A stretch of DNA of 64,000 nucleotides from Sphingomonadales bacterium 32-65-25. Its GTDB lineage: Bacteria; Pseudomonadota; Alphaproteobacteria; Sphingomonadales; Sphingomonadaceae. Below the pieces are notes generated by a model. It was not told the origin of the DNA and ran no database searches. It saw nothing but the letters and a program-made list of their open reading frames with translations. Below, in pieces: positions 1-8,480 of the stretch. Where the stretch lies: NCBI GenBank assembly GCA_002280855.1, contig NCEU01000001.1:62001-126000 (forward strand), read 5' to 3'. The position numbers were made by a program, and so were the translations under genes. The number at the start of each line of letters is the position of its first letter. Within the stretch, counting starts at the first letter, position 1.

Positions 1-2
1 AG

Positions 3-1145
3 AAGTTCGTGCCCGATGCGCACCGTGATGGCGTCTATCACGCGCCGATCATGTTCACGACGGACTTGGCGCTGCGCACCGACCCTTCCTACAAGAAGAT
101 CACGCAGAACTGGCTGAAGAACCCCAAGGCGTTCGAAGATGCCTTTGCCCGCGCCTGGTTCAAGCTGACCCACCGCGACATGGGCCCGCGCACCCGTTAT
201 ATCGGCCCGGATGCACCCAAGGAAGTGCTGAGCTGGCAGGATCCGGTGCCGGCGGTTGATCACCCGCTGGTGAACGATGCCGACGTGGCGACCCTGAAGG
301 CGACCGTGCTGAACAGCGGCCTGACCGTGCCGGAACTTGTCCGCACGGCCTGGGCGGCGGCGGCCTCCTATCGCGGCACCGATGGCCGTGGCGGTGTGAA
401 CGGCGGCCGGCTGCGGCTTGCGCCGCAGAAGGATTGGGCAGTGAACAACCCGGCCGAACTGGCCAAGGTGTTGCCGGTTCTGAGCAAGGTGCAGGCCGAT
501 TTCAACAAGGCCGGTTCTGGGGCCGGCGCCCGCAAGATCAGCATGGCCGATCTGATCGTGCTGGCCGGCAATGCGGCGGTGGAAAAGGCCGCGGCTGATG
601 CTGGCGTGGCGATCACACTGGCCTTCACGCCGGGCCGCACCGATGCGTCACAGGCGCAGACCGACGTGGCCAGCTTTGCCGCGCTGGAGCCCAAGGCCGA
701 TGGCTTCCGCAACTATTGGACGGCGGACAGCTACTATAACCCGACGCAGGGCCTGATCGATCGTGCCAACCTGCTGGGTGTGACCGTGCCGGAAATGACC
801 GTGCTGGTGGGCGGCCTGCGCGTGCTGGATGCCAATGCCGGCGGCAGCAAGGTCGGCGTGTTCACCGCCAAGCCGGGCGTGCTGACCAATGACTGGTTCA
901 TCAACCTGCTCGGCATGGAAACCAAGTGGCAGAAGTCTGCCACGGAAGGCCTGTATGACGGCGTTGACCGCACAACGGGCGCGGCGAAGTGGACGGCGAC
1001 CCCGGTGGATCTGCTGTTCGGCAGCCATTCGGAACTGCGTGCGGTGGCCGAAGTCTATGGCGCCGCCGATGGCCACAAGCAGATGGTGGCCGATTTTGCC
1101 AAGGCGTGGACCAAGGTGATGAACCGCGATCGCTTGAGCAAGTAA
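3..1145 (+). CDS. katG: Catalase-peroxidase KatG, C-terminal part (5' end outside window)
   Basis: This is the C-terminal half of a bifunctional haem catalase-peroxidase, which removes hydrogen peroxide. The frame is open from the window edge, so the gene starts upstream. Family landmarks are the YIGPDAP segment, the [20 protein letters not shown] block of the C-terminal peroxidase-like domain, [15 protein letters not shown], and the terminal [13 protein letters not shown]...WTKVMNRDR. The N-terminal haem-binding domain with the catalytic Arg/His is not in the window. A strong hairpin follows the stop codon. Identification is secure; regulation cannot be seen because the promoter is missing. 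Confidence 0.95.
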   Translation, partial: KFVPDAHRDGVYHAPIMFTTDLALRTDPSYKKITQNWLKNPKAFEDAFARAWFKLTHRDMGPRTRYIGPDAPKEVLSWQDPVPAVDHPLVNDADVATLKATVLNSGLTVPELVRTAWAAAASYRGTDGRGGVNGGRLRLAPQKDWAVNNPAELAKVLPVLSKVQADFNKAGSGAGARKISMADLIVLAGNAAVEKAAADAGVAITLAFTPGRTDASQAQTDVASFAALEPKADGFRNYWTADSYYNPTQGLIDRANLLGVTVPEMTVLVGGLRVLDANAGGSKVGVFTAKPGVLTNDWFINLLGMETKWQKSATEGLYDGVDRTTGAAKWTATPVDLLFGSHSELRAVAEVYGAADGHKQMVADFAKAWTKVMNRDRLSK

Positions 1146-1176
1146 GGATAGGTCCAGGCCCGCAAGGGCCGGATCG

Positions 1177-1213
1177 AAGCGGCGCTTCTCCCCCGGGAAG
1201 CGCCGCTTTTCTT
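1177..1213. terminator. Hairpin terminator between katG and the convergent gene
   Basis: A perfect 12-bp stem (AAGCGGCGCTTC / GAAGCGCCGCTT) with an 8-base loop is followed by TTCTT. It lies just after the katG stop and reaches the 3' end of the oppositely oriented gene, so it may serve both strands. Confidence 0.8.
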
Positions 1214-1835
1214 ATGCGCGGCCCGAATAGAGCAGATGGCCGGGGCCGAGCCGTTCGAGCACCAGTTCGACGTCGCTTTGGCTGAAGGCAAAACAGCCTT
1301 CGCTGCGGCCGAGCTTGCCGGTCTGCTTCAGCACCTGCGGCTCGCAATACCAGGCGCCGTGGATGACGATGGCGCGGCTTTCCGCCGTGCTGTTTTCCGG
1401 TTCCAGCCCGATCAGCCGGCGCGAACGGCCATGCTGGCCGATGTAAGCAGGCCCGGTGAGATAGGCGCCGGCGCTGCTGGCGGCGGAACCGGGTTGGGCG
1501 GAAAAGCGTTGCAGATAGCCGCTGTGCGCCGGATCGGAGCCGCGGCCATGGGACACGCGCAGCGCCGTCACCTGGCCGCTTTCCGGCGCAAACAGGAAGA
1601 AGCGCGGGAAGGCGCTGTGCAGGCTGTAATCAGCGATGGCGACGACATCACGGGCGCTGATGCGGCTGCTGTGGCGCGCAAAGGCATCGCGGGCGCGTTC
1701 GAGCAGGCGCGGATGTGGGGCAGCGGCGTGGGGCAGCGAAGCGAGCGCGGGGCCGGCAGCGGCAAGGGCCGCACTGCCAAGTGCTGCACCACCAAGGACG
1801 GCGCGGCGGGAGAGGGGGTTTTCACGGATAGCCAT
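1212..1835 (-). CDS. Murein L,D-transpeptidase catalytic domain family protein (YkuD_2 type)
   Basis: This is a predicted exported cell-wall enzyme. From the chosen ATG at 1835 the protein starts MAIRENPLSRRAVLGG and continues into a hydrophobic, alanine-rich stretch ending ALA, which looks like a twin-arginine signal peptide. The C-terminal half carries SHGRGSD, an IVIHGAWYC segment and GRSEGCFAF, the His...Ser-x-Gly-Cys signature of the YkuD_2 family (catalytic Cys in SEGC). An upstream in-frame ATG at 1880 would overlap the divergent gene and precede the signal peptide, so it is less likely. It is transcribed divergently from a second L,D-transpeptidase gene. Its substrate in this organism is unknown. 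Confidence 0.8.
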   Translation of the reverse strand: MAIRENPLSRRAVLGGAALGSAALAAAGPALASLPHAAAPHPRLLERARDAFARHSSRISARDVVAIADYSLHSAFPRFFLFAPESGQVTALRVSHGRGSDPAHSGYLQRFSAQPGSAASSAGAYLTGPAYIGQHGRSRRLIGLEPENSTAESRAIVIHGAWYCEPQVLKQTGKLGRSEGCFAFSQSDVELVLERLGPGHLLYSGRA

Positions 1836-1841
1836 CGATCG

Positions 1842-1866
1842 GGAACATAAGGCACCATTTGGCGTA
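1842..1866 (+). promoter_or_regulatory. Candidate EcfG (general stress sigma) promoter upstream of the L,D-transpeptidase gene
   Basis: GGAAC at 1842-1846, a 16-base spacer, and CGTA at 1863-1866. The alphaproteobacterial EcfG consensus is GGAAC-N16/17-CGTT. The -10 element ends only about 8 bases before the ATG at 1875, so transcription from here would give a nearly leaderless mRNA. Confidence 0.5.
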
Positions 1867-1874
1867 TTACAGTG

Positions 1875-2756
1875 ATGCATCGCCCAACTGCCCCGAATCG
1901 TCGGCCAATAACCGTTCTGGCGGCCCTTGTGGGCAGTCTTGCGCTCTCAGCAGCCGCTTGTGCCCAGCCGGCCGCACCGCCACCTGCGTCGCCAGCGGAG
2001 CGTTTGGCCGCTGTCGATACCGCGCCGCTGGACGTCGAAGTCCGGCTGAAGGTGACGGCCAGCCTGGCGCGCTGGCAGTTATTGCCGGCGCCATCGGCCG
2101 GCCGCTGGTTGCTGGTCAACATCCCGGCCTTCGAGATCAGCCTGTATGACGGGCAGCTGCGCACCGGCACCTGGCGTGCGATCGTGGGCAAGCCGAAAAC
2201 GCCGACGCCGCGCTTTGCCGGCAGTGTGACCGGCGTGATCCTCAACCCGTGGTGGGAGGTGCCGAAAAGCATCGTGGCGGAAAGCGTTGGCCGGTTGGTG
2301 GCGCGCAACCCGAAGAAGGCCGCAACGCAGGGCTATGTGCGCGACGGCGATCGTTATCGTCAGCGGCCGGGGCCCCACAACCAGTTGGGCCTGATGAAAC
2401 TGGATTTTCCCAATCCCTACAGCGTGGGCATCCACGACACGCCCTCGCGCCAGCTGTTCGAGAAGGAGAAACGCGCTTTCAGCCACGGCTGCATCCGGGT
2501 GGACGACCCCTTCGCCTTTGCTGCGGCCTTGCTTGGTGAGCCCACCAGCCGCGACAGCCTGAACACCGTGCGCGAGATCAACCCCGACACCCAGCGCCTG
2601 CCACTGGCGGAACCATTGCCGGTAATCGTCGGCTATTTCACCGCCGAAGTGGCTGATGATGGCACGCTGCGGTTGTTCGACGATGTGTACAGGCTGGATC
2701 GCGGGGAAGCCGCGACGGGTTCGGCGACCGGGCCGGGCGACGACTGTTCCCGCTGA
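1875..2756 (+). CDS. Exported L,D-transpeptidase (YkuD domain, YcbB-like)
   Basis: A predicted periplasmic L,D-transpeptidase that would form 3-3 peptidoglycan cross-links or attach proteins to murein. Residues ~10-32 form a signal peptide ending ACAQP, possibly a lipobox (SAAAC). The catalytic domain spans ~75-250. The signature is IHDTPSR ... KRAFSHGCIRVDDP, with the catalytic Cys in SHGCIR. The large N-terminal lid and peptidoglycan-binding domain of full-length YcbB is absent, so this is a short version. Start codons GTG 1872 or ATG 1875 are both possible; ATG was chosen. A candidate EcfG promoter lies immediately upstream, suggesting envelope remodelling under stress (inference). Confidence 0.85.
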   Translation: MHRPTAPNRRPITVLAALVGSLALSAAACAQPAAPPPASPAERLAAVDTAPLDVEVRLKVTASLARWQLLPAPSAGRWLLVNIPAFEISLYDGQLRTGTWRAIVGKPKTPTPRFAGSVTGVILNPWWEVPKSIVAESVGRLVARNPKKAATQGYVRDGDRYRQRPGPHNQLGLMKLDFPNPYSVGIHDTPSRQLFEKEKRAFSHGCIRVDDPFAFAAALLGEPTSRDSLNTVREINPDTQRLPLAEPLPVIVGYFTAEVADDGTLRLFDDVYRLDRGEAATGSATGPGDDCSR

Positions 2757-2767
2757 GGGGGCGGTGC

Positions 2768-2791
2768 CCAGGCTTCAGTGTTGAAGCCTGG
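2768..2791. terminator. Hairpin after the L,D-transpeptidase gene
   Basis: A perfect 9-bp inverted repeat (CCAGGCTTC / GAAGCCTGG) with a 6-base loop lies 12 bases past the stop. It lacks a T-run, so it may be a weak or Rho-assisted terminator. Confidence 0.45.
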
Positions 2792-2981
2792 CATGGAGTT
2801 TGGTCACGTCCCTGACAGAGCCATTCAACCACGGAACCCAGAAGGCTTCGAGCCGGACCAGCGGCATGCTGAACACGGCCGTTGCAGCCAGCGTGACCGC
2901 GAACGCCACCAGGATCACCACACCATAGCTGATGCCCAGGCCAGCAGACCCCTGGAAATCTGGGATGCGGGCATTATCGAT
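2775..2981 (-). pseudogene. Remnant of a membrane protein C-terminus
   Basis: The minus strand has 68 sense codons without a plausible start, bounded upstream by TGA (2982-2984). The translation contains a convincing transmembrane helix (GVVILVAFAVTLAATAVF) followed by PLVRLEAFWVPWL and a short charged tail. This resembles the end of an integral membrane protein, perhaps of the acyltransferase type, but family assignment is only a guess. No upstream part remains. The rest of the 2757-3143 interval shows no other gene. Most likely a decayed gene fragment. Confidence 0.35.
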
Positions 2982-3143
2982 TCAACCGTGCCGCGACGAC
3001 CCAGGCCTGCAATTTGCAGTAATTCCTTAGTGTCTCGTTAATGGGGTGCGGTAGATTCCGGCGCTGTCTGCGGCAGGCAGGCAAGGTCACGATCATGGAT
3101 GTTTCCGTCATTCCGGCGGAACAGCGGCCAAGGGGCTTTCCTC

Positions 3144-3845
3144 ATGAGACCATTTCGAAACATCGCCGGCGCGGCGCTCGCAGCCACCCTGGTTGCTGCA
3201 CCGGCCCTGGCTGTCGACACCGACTCGGTGACGTTTGCGCAGTTCACCCAGCAGACCTCCAACAAGATTGTTCGATATGGTTCGATTGATGGGGGTAACA
3301 GCCTGACCATCACGGAATCGCCGATCTTCTTCGTGATCAGCGCCTTTGGTCCGCTTGGCTTCTATCCGACCACGATGACGATGGCGGCAACCTCGATGGC
3401 CGCGGTCACCAGCACTGGTCCGCAGTTCCAGCAGCTCGGCTGGTCCGGCAACATCCGCTTCGGCGATGTCACCACCGCCTATCTTGACGTCAATTTTGCC
3501 AACGCCACCTTCAGCTTTGATGGATCCGGCGGTTCGGCCAGCCTGATCTCCACCGATCCCAGCAATCCGATCAGCTACTCGTCCAACGTGCTGACCCTGC
3601 CGGCCTTTGACTTCAGGGACTTCTCGCTGGCGTTCACGGCGTTGTCGCCGGCGTTCACCGTCGCGGCCAATGGCTTTGGCACGCCGTTTGATGCCAATAT
3701 CGCCGGCTCGTTCGCCGGTTCGGATGGTGAACTCAACCCCGATGCGGTTCCCGAGCCTTCGGCCTGGGCCATGCTGCTTGTCGGGTTCGGCCTGGTTGGC
3801 ATCACGGCGCGTCGCCGGTCCGGCCGGGTTACAGTTGCTGCCTGA
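3144..3845 (+). CDS. PEPxxWA-CTERM sorting domain-containing secreted protein
   Basis: An exported protein of 233 residues. It has a signal peptide (MRPFRNIAGAALAATLVAAPALA), a Ser/Thr/Gly-rich body with beta character, and a C-terminal sorting signal: VPEPSAWAML, a hydrophobic helix, then ARRRSGR. This tripartite tail is the variant PEP-CTERM typical of sphingomonads, recognised by an exosortase and processed at the envelope. ATG 3144 places the signal peptide at the N-terminus; an upstream in-frame start at 3099 would bury it. The body is not assignable to a function. Confidence 0.85.
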   Translation: MRPFRNIAGAALAATLVAAPALAVDTDSVTFAQFTQQTSNKIVRYGSIDGGNSLTITESPIFFVISAFGPLGFYPTTMTMAATSMAAVTSTGPQFQQLGWSGNIRFGDVTTAYLDVNFANATFSFDGSGGSASLISTDPSNPISYSSNVLTLPAFDFRDFSLAFTALSPAFTVAANGFGTPFDANIAGSFAGSDGELNPDAVPEPSAWAMLLVGFGLVGITARRRSGRVTVAA

Positions 3846-3920
3846 TCTGTATTCCCCCCGCCCCCGGGGGTCTACGCGATCAAAGCCTAGGCGGCATGGT
3901 GGTCGTCGGTTCCGGTTCCG

Positions 3921-5015
3921 TCAGTTTCTGGCGCTACCGGGGTCGGCGGCCATCGCCAATCGTGCCAGTTCCGGCAGCGATTTGCAGCCGCTGCGGTGCA
4001 TGATCTCGGCACGGTGATTTTCCACCGTGCGCTGGCTCAGATTGAGATCGGCCGCGATATTCTTGCTGGGGTGGCCATCCAGCACCATCGTCATCACCTG
4101 GCGCTGACGCGGAGTCAGTGTGGCCAGTCGCGCAGTGGCTGCCAGCCGTTCGGCGCTCATGCTGGCATCACCCGTGGCACCGGCACTGGCCAGTGCGCGG
4201 CGGATGCTGGCGAGGATGGCATCGCCCGATGCCGGCTTTTCGATGAAATCCACGGCGCCAGCCTTCATCGCCGCCACCGCCATGCCGATATCGCCCTGGC
4301 CGGTGATCATGATGCTGGGCGGCAATGTACCGGCGGCATGGAGGCTGCGCAGCAGATCCAGGCCATTCTCGCCGGGCAGCATGGCATCGACCAGCAGGCA
4401 GCCGCCGTCACCTGGGTGCCAGGCAGCGCGAAAGGCTTCGGCCGAACCATGCAACATCGCCGGCATACCGGCACCGGCCAGCAACTGGCCGAATTCGGCC
4501 AATATCTGGGGATCATCATCGATCACCTGGACCAGCCCATCGGAGCGGTTCGGAGCAGCAGGAGCGGGCGTTTCGGCAGTGGCCCGGTTCAGCGCCGTGG
4601 CGATGGCGGCCTGCAGTTCGGCCGGGCGCACCGGCTTGGCCAGACGCACGATATCGTTGGCGGCAAAGCGCACCAGCGCATCGATGGCGATATCGCCGGT
4701 CAACATGATCACCGGCACGGTGCGGCCGTGCGCCTTGAACAGGGCCGCGCGCAGATCGCGGGCCAGTTCCAGGCCGTCACGCCCACCGATCAGGCGGAAA
4801 TCCGAAATGATCAGATCGGGCGTGTGCAGGGTCAGGCTGGCAATGGCTTCGACATCATTGTGGGCGGTCACCACCTCGTGCCCGGCTCCGCGCAGCAACT
4901 GGGCCAACAGTTCCAGCAGATCGGGATCATCATCGATGGCAAGGATGTGCGCGCTGGTGATCGGCGGCGCTTCGGTCGCAACTGGTGCCGGCAAGGCAGG
5001 CACTTCCCGAACCAT
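3921..5015 (-). CDS. Response regulator with two receiver domains and LuxR-type HTH (probably the detached C-terminus of the upstream kinase)
   Basis: The domains in order are a receiver (AIDDDPDLLELL... D in LIISDFR, residues ~20-135), a second FixJ-like receiver (VIDDDPQILAEF... LLVDAMLPGENGLD, ~165-280), and a LuxR/GerE helix-turn-helix (LTPRQRQVMTMVLDGHPSKN...SQRTVENHR, ~305-365). Its beginning overlaps the 3' end of the kinase gene in another frame. In this frame the sequence GRAMVREVPALP looks like the missing last strand of the kinase ATPase domain, so a single-base frameshift is suspected. If independent, ATG 5015 has an AAGAGGGG Shine-Dalgarno-like stretch 7 bases upstream. Confidence 0.8.
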   Translation of the reverse strand: MVREVPALPAPVATEAPPITSAHILAIDDDPDLLELLAQLLRGAGHEVVTAHNDVEAIASLTLHTPDLIISDFRLIGGRDGLELARDLRAALFKAHGRTVPVIMLTGDIAIDALVRFAANDIVRLAKPVRPAELQAAIATALNRATAETPAPAAPNRSDGLVQVIDDDPQILAEFGQLLAGAGMPAMLHGSAEAFRAAWHPGDGGCLLVDAMLPGENGLDLLRSLHAAGTLPPSIMITGQGDIGMAVAAMKAGAVDFIEKPASGDAILASIRRALASAGATGDASMSAERLAATARLATLTPRQRQVMTMVLDGHPSKNIAADLNLSQRTVENHRAEIMHRSGCKSLPELARLAMAADPGSARN

Positions 5016-7806
5016 GGCCCGGCCCCTCTTGCGGCCACGACCGCACATCGATGCCGTGACCCAGCATCTCGCCCAGGCTGCGCACGATCGACAGGCCAAG
5101 GCCAAGGCCACGGCTGCGATCGATCAGGGTGGGCCCCAATTGCTGATAAGGCTGGAAGATGGTCTCCAGCTTGTCGGCCGGAATGCCGATGCCGGTGTCC
5201 CACACTTCGATCCGCACCATGTTGCCGCGCCGGCGCGCGCCCAGCAGCACACCGCCCTTCACCGTGTATTTCAGGGCATTGGCCACCAGGTTGCGCAACA
5301 TGCCGGCCAACAGCCGGCGATCGGACACCACGTGGCAGTCGGTCGCCACGTGGCGCAGCTTCAACTTGCCGGCGAGCGCCTGTTCCGACAGGCCAGCCAC
5401 GGTTTCGCTCAGCAGGCCTTCAAGGGCAAAGCTGCCCGGGGCGATCTCGACAGCGTCGGCTTCGATACGATTGATGTCGAGCAACCCATCGAGCATTGCC
5501 GCCATCGATTCCAGCGTGAGTTCGAGCCGCGCCAGCAAGGGCCGGCATTCAGGATCGGTCACCTTGCGGGCAAGCAATTCCTGCAACAGCACCAGCGATT
5601 GCAGCGGCTGGCGCAGATCATGGCTGGCAGCGGCCAGAAAGCGCGATTTGGCCAGGTTGGCGGCTTCGGCGGTTTCGCGCGCTTCCAGCATCACCTGTTC
5701 GGCGCGTTTGCGTTCCGACACGTCGGTATAGGTGATGATCACCCCTTCGGCATGATTGTCGTGGGCGCGATAGGGCATCGTCCGCCGGCTGAAACAGATG
5801 CCGTCGGTGGCGGTGATCTCACGATCGGGCGGCTGGCGGCCATCGCGCACCGCCGCAATGTCGGCCGCCAGCTTTGGATCAGGGGTGAGCGGCGCCAGAT
5901 CAGTGAAGGGCCGGCCGATATCGCCGGGCAGCATGTTGAACAGCACCCGCGTGGCCGGCGTGAAGAAGCGGATCTGCATGTCGAGATCGAGGAAGATGGT
6001 CGCAACATTGGTGCTGTTCAGGATGTTGTTCAGATCGTCGGCCATGGTGCGCTGGCGATCGATGGTTTCCTGCAACTGGCCGTTCAGCGCCACCAGTTCC
6101 TCGTTCAGCGATTGCAGTTCTTCCTGCGAGGTGATCAGTTCCTCGTTGGTGCTCTGATATTCCTGGTTGCGCGACAGCGTGTCGGCATGGATCGCCTGCT
6201 GTTCGGGATCATTGTCGCTGGGGTGGCGATCGGCATTGGCCAGTTCCGCGCGGATGCTGGCCAGTTCAGCCTCCAGCGCCTTCAGCCTGGTGGAGGGCAG
6301 GCCGGGCAGCGGCCATGGCGGCGTTTGCGGGCTTGGGAGGGCCGGCAACGGCCGATGGCTGGCATTGCGGCGATAGATATGGGCCTGGCGCGAAATCAGG
6401 GTGAAGGCCGGCGCCGGGGAATCGGCCGGTTCCGCCACGGTTTCGGCCTTGCCCAACAGCAGCAAGCCACCGGGGCGCAAGGCAAAATGGAACAGGCTGA
6501 TGGCGCGGGCCTGCGCAGCGGGCTGCAGATAGATCAACAGGTTGCGGCACGAGATCATGTCGATGCGGCTGAACGGCGGATCGGTGAGCAGATCGTGGAC
6601 GGCAAACACCACGCACGATTGCAGCGCCGGGCCGACCCGCCAGCCATGATCATCCGCCATGAAGAAGCGTTGCAGCCGCTCGGTAGTCACATCCTTGTCG
6701 ATGCTGGCGGGATAGACGCCGTGGCGTGCGGTGGCGACCGCATCGGGATCGAGATCGGTGGCAAACAGCTGCAATTTCAGCGTGGGGCGGCTGCGGGCGA
6801 TCTCTTCCAGAATCAGCATGGCCAGCGACCAGGCCTCCTCGCCGGTGCTGCAGCCGGCACACCACAGCCGGATCGGCCGTGTTTCATCGTGGCGGCGCAC
6901 CAGATCGGGCAGGATGGAGCCGGACAGCGTGCTGAACACTTCAGGATCGCGGAAGAAGCCGGTGACATTGATCAGCAGATCATTGGCCAGCGCCTGCAGC
7001 TCGGCTTCATCATGGCCAAGGCGTTCCACATAGGCGGTCACCGCATCGGTGCCGCTGCCGGTGCCGCGGCCAGCCATGCGGATGCGGCGCTCGATGCGGC
7101 GCTGCATGGTGCCCTGCTTGTAGCCATGGAAATCATGACCGCTCTGTTTCAGTCGCGCCAGCACCGGGCTGATCCAGTCATCCCCCGTCATCGCCGGCAG
7201 CGGGACGCGGTTGCGGCGATCAATGATGGCCGCGCCCATGGCGGCAACCGGCAGCACCGCATCAACGCAGCCGGTGGCAATGGCGGCCGCCGGCATGCTG
7301 TTGTGGCTGGCTTCGGCCGGATCCTGGACGATCACATAGCCGCCGGCATCATGGATGGCCCGCACGCCGACGTTGCCATCGGAGCCATTGCCCGACAACA
7401 GGATGGCGATCACGCGCAGATCAGCCTGAGTGGACAGCGATTGCAGCAGGAAATCAACGGGAAGGCGCGGGCCCTGGTTCTGGGTGGCCGGGGTGAGCTG
7501 CAGCACGCCATCGGTCACGGCGATGCGCGCACCCGATGGGATCACGTGCAGGCGATCGGGCATCAGCGCCATGCCGTCGGTGGCTTCCACCACCGGGAAC
7601 GGCGTTTTTTCGACCAGCAGTTCCGCCAGCAGCGACGGGTGATCGGGATCGAGGTGCTGGACAAGGATGTAGGCGATGCCGCTGCGTGCTGGCAGCCCGG
7701 CGATGAGGCCACGCACGGCATCGAGCGCGCCCGCAGAACCGCCAATGGCCACCACCATCTGGTGGTGACTGGCTTGTTGTGACGGTCCGCTGCCCTTGTC
7801 AGGCAA
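4930..7806 (-). CDS. CheB-CheR-PAS-histidine kinase fusion protein
   Basis: A multi-domain signalling protein of 958 residues. The N-terminus is a CheB methylesterase domain (VVAIGGSAG with the nucleophile Ser, ILVQHLDPDH, GNGSDG). A CheR methyltransferase domain follows (~residues 215-480; RLWCAGCSTGEEAWS is SAM motif I), then a coiled coil (STNEELITSQEELQSLNEEL), a PAS domain (~585-700), HisKA (phospho-acceptor in ASHDLRQPLQ, about H729) and HATPase_c (N box RNLVANALKY, DTGIGIP, GLGLGLS). The last ~30 residues (from about GPGHGSG) do not resemble a kinase end, whereas the overlapping frame does; see the downstream response regulator. No chemotaxis receptors are nearby, so a sensory role outside chemotaxis is likely. 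Confidence 0.88.
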   Translation of the reverse strand: MPDKGSGPSQQASHHQMVVAIGGSAGALDAVRGLIAGLPARSGIAYILVQHLDPDHPSLLAELLVEKTPFPVVEATDGMALMPDRLHVIPSGARIAVTDGVLQLTPATQNQGPRLPVDFLLQSLSTQADLRVIAILLSGNGSDGNVGVRAIHDAGGYVIVQDPAEASHNSMPAAAIATGCVDAVLPVAAMGAAIIDRRNRVPLPAMTGDDWISPVLARLKQSGHDFHGYKQGTMQRRIERRIRMAGRGTGSGTDAVTAYVERLGHDEAELQALANDLLINVTGFFRDPEVFSTLSGSILPDLVRRHDETRPIRLWCAGCSTGEEAWSLAMLILEEIARSRPTLKLQLFATDLDPDAVATARHGVYPASIDKDVTTERLQRFFMADDHGWRVGPALQSCVVFAVHDLLTDPPFSRIDMISCRNLLIYLQPAAQARAISLFHFALRPGGLLLLGKAETVAEPADSPAPAFTLISRQAHIYRRNASHRPLPALPSPQTPPWPLPGLPSTRLKALEAELASIRAELANADRHPSDNDPEQQAIHADTLSRNQEYQSTNEELITSQEELQSLNEELVALNGQLQETIDRQRTMADDLNNILNSTNVATIFLDLDMQIRFFTPATRVLFNMLPGDIGRPFTDLAPLTPDPKLAADIAAVRDGRQPPDREITATDGICFSRRTMPYRAHDNHAEGVIITYTDVSERKRAEQVMLEARETAEAANLAKSRFLAAASHDLRQPLQSLVLLQELLARKVTDPECRPLLARLELTLESMAAMLDGLLDINRIEADAVEIAPGSFALEGLLSETVAGLSEQALAGKLKLRHVATDCHVVSDRRLLAGMLRNLVANALKYTVKGGVLLGARRRGNMVRIEVWDTGIGIPADKLETIFQPYQQLGPTLIDRSRGLGLGLSIVRSLGEMLGHGIDVRSWPQEGPGHGSGSACLAGTSCDRSAADHQRAHPCHR

Positions 7807-7948
7807 GGATTTAGGCCGATTCTTCGTCAGATGATCATCTCTCTCATGTGCCGGGGTGCCGGCACCAGCCCTGCATATCCCATCGCTGATTTCACGTCGA
7901 ACCCGTAGGATGCCGTATTATCTTGGCTTGCCCTAGTCGTGAGCGGGG

Positions 7949-8137
7949 TCAGGACTTGGCGAGGTCTTTCAGCTTGTCGCTGGCCTTTCCCGCCGCGCTC
8001 TGCAGCTTGCCTTCGACCTTCTTGGCCTTGCCGGAAATTTCCATGCTCTTGTCGCCCACCAGGTCGCCGACAGCTTCCTTGGTGGCACCGACGGCCTGCT
8101 TGGCGGCGCCGGTGATGCGGTTCTTGTTGATGCTCAT
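7949..8137 (-). CDS. CsbD family stress-response protein
   Basis: A 62-residue hydrophilic protein (MSINKNRITGAAKQAVG...EGKLQSAAGK) with the repeated helical GAAK/G-K pattern of the CsbD family. Members accumulate under general stress in many bacteria; the molecular function is unknown. It stands alone on the minus strand next to a run of small stress or envelope genes. A clear EcfG promoter was looked for and not found; a 12-bp inverted repeat lies 48 bases upstream of its start. Confidence 0.85.
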   Translation of the reverse strand: MSINKNRITGAAKQAVGATKEAVGDLVGDKSMEISGKAKKVEGKLQSAAGKASDKLKDLAKS

Positions 8138-8184
8138 GACATGATATCCAGTTGCAGCATTACGGGCGGGAAACTTGCCCGAGG

Positions 8185-8240
8185 TACTGCCCCGGTTCCG
8201 GTGTCCAGGGGGGCGACCGGGGGGTCTGACCGGGGCAGTA
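8185..8240. repeat. 12-bp inverted repeat upstream of csbD-like gene
   Basis: TACTGCCCCGGT (8185-8196) and its exact complement ACCGGGGCAGTA (8229-8240) are separated by 32 bases. They lie in the 343-base interval 8138-8480 between the divergent csbD-like and glycine-zipper genes. They could be an operator pair or a leader stem-loop. Nothing else was recognised in that interval apart from the ribosome binding site AAGGAG at 8468-8473. Confidence 0.5.
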
Positions 8241-8480
8241 TAAATGCCTTAACGGATCGTCTTCAACAGCGGCAGTATCGGTTAATACTCAAGTGCATGT
8301 GGTTTTCGTGGCCCGCGCCTGACACACTCAGGGATTCCCGAGGGTAGTTTCCGGCGCTCGTCAGTCCGGCTGGCTGGCGCGATGTTTGCATGGCCTGGTG
8401 GGCAAGGCCGAAACACAACGGCCACTGTCAGGGCGGCGATTTCCAGATGCGGACATCGCCAGGGCAGAAGGAGAATGGCG

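Noticed and set aside
3099..3143. Upstream in-frame start for the PEP-CTERM protein
   Set aside because: Would put 15 extra residues before a textbook signal peptide that begins at ATG 3144.
4120..7782. A 1,220-codon open frame on the plus strand opposite the CheB-CheR-kinase gene
   Set aside because: It is the complement of a clear multi-domain protein. Its translation is low-complexity (His/Gln/Ala/Gly-rich) and has no domain; GC-rich codon bias keeps the antisense frame open.
8138..8220. EcfG promoter for the csbD-like gene
   Set aside because: GGAAC is present on the minus strand (8195-8199), but no CGTT-like -10 element occurs at 16-17 bases; the nearest GTT is at the wrong spacing.
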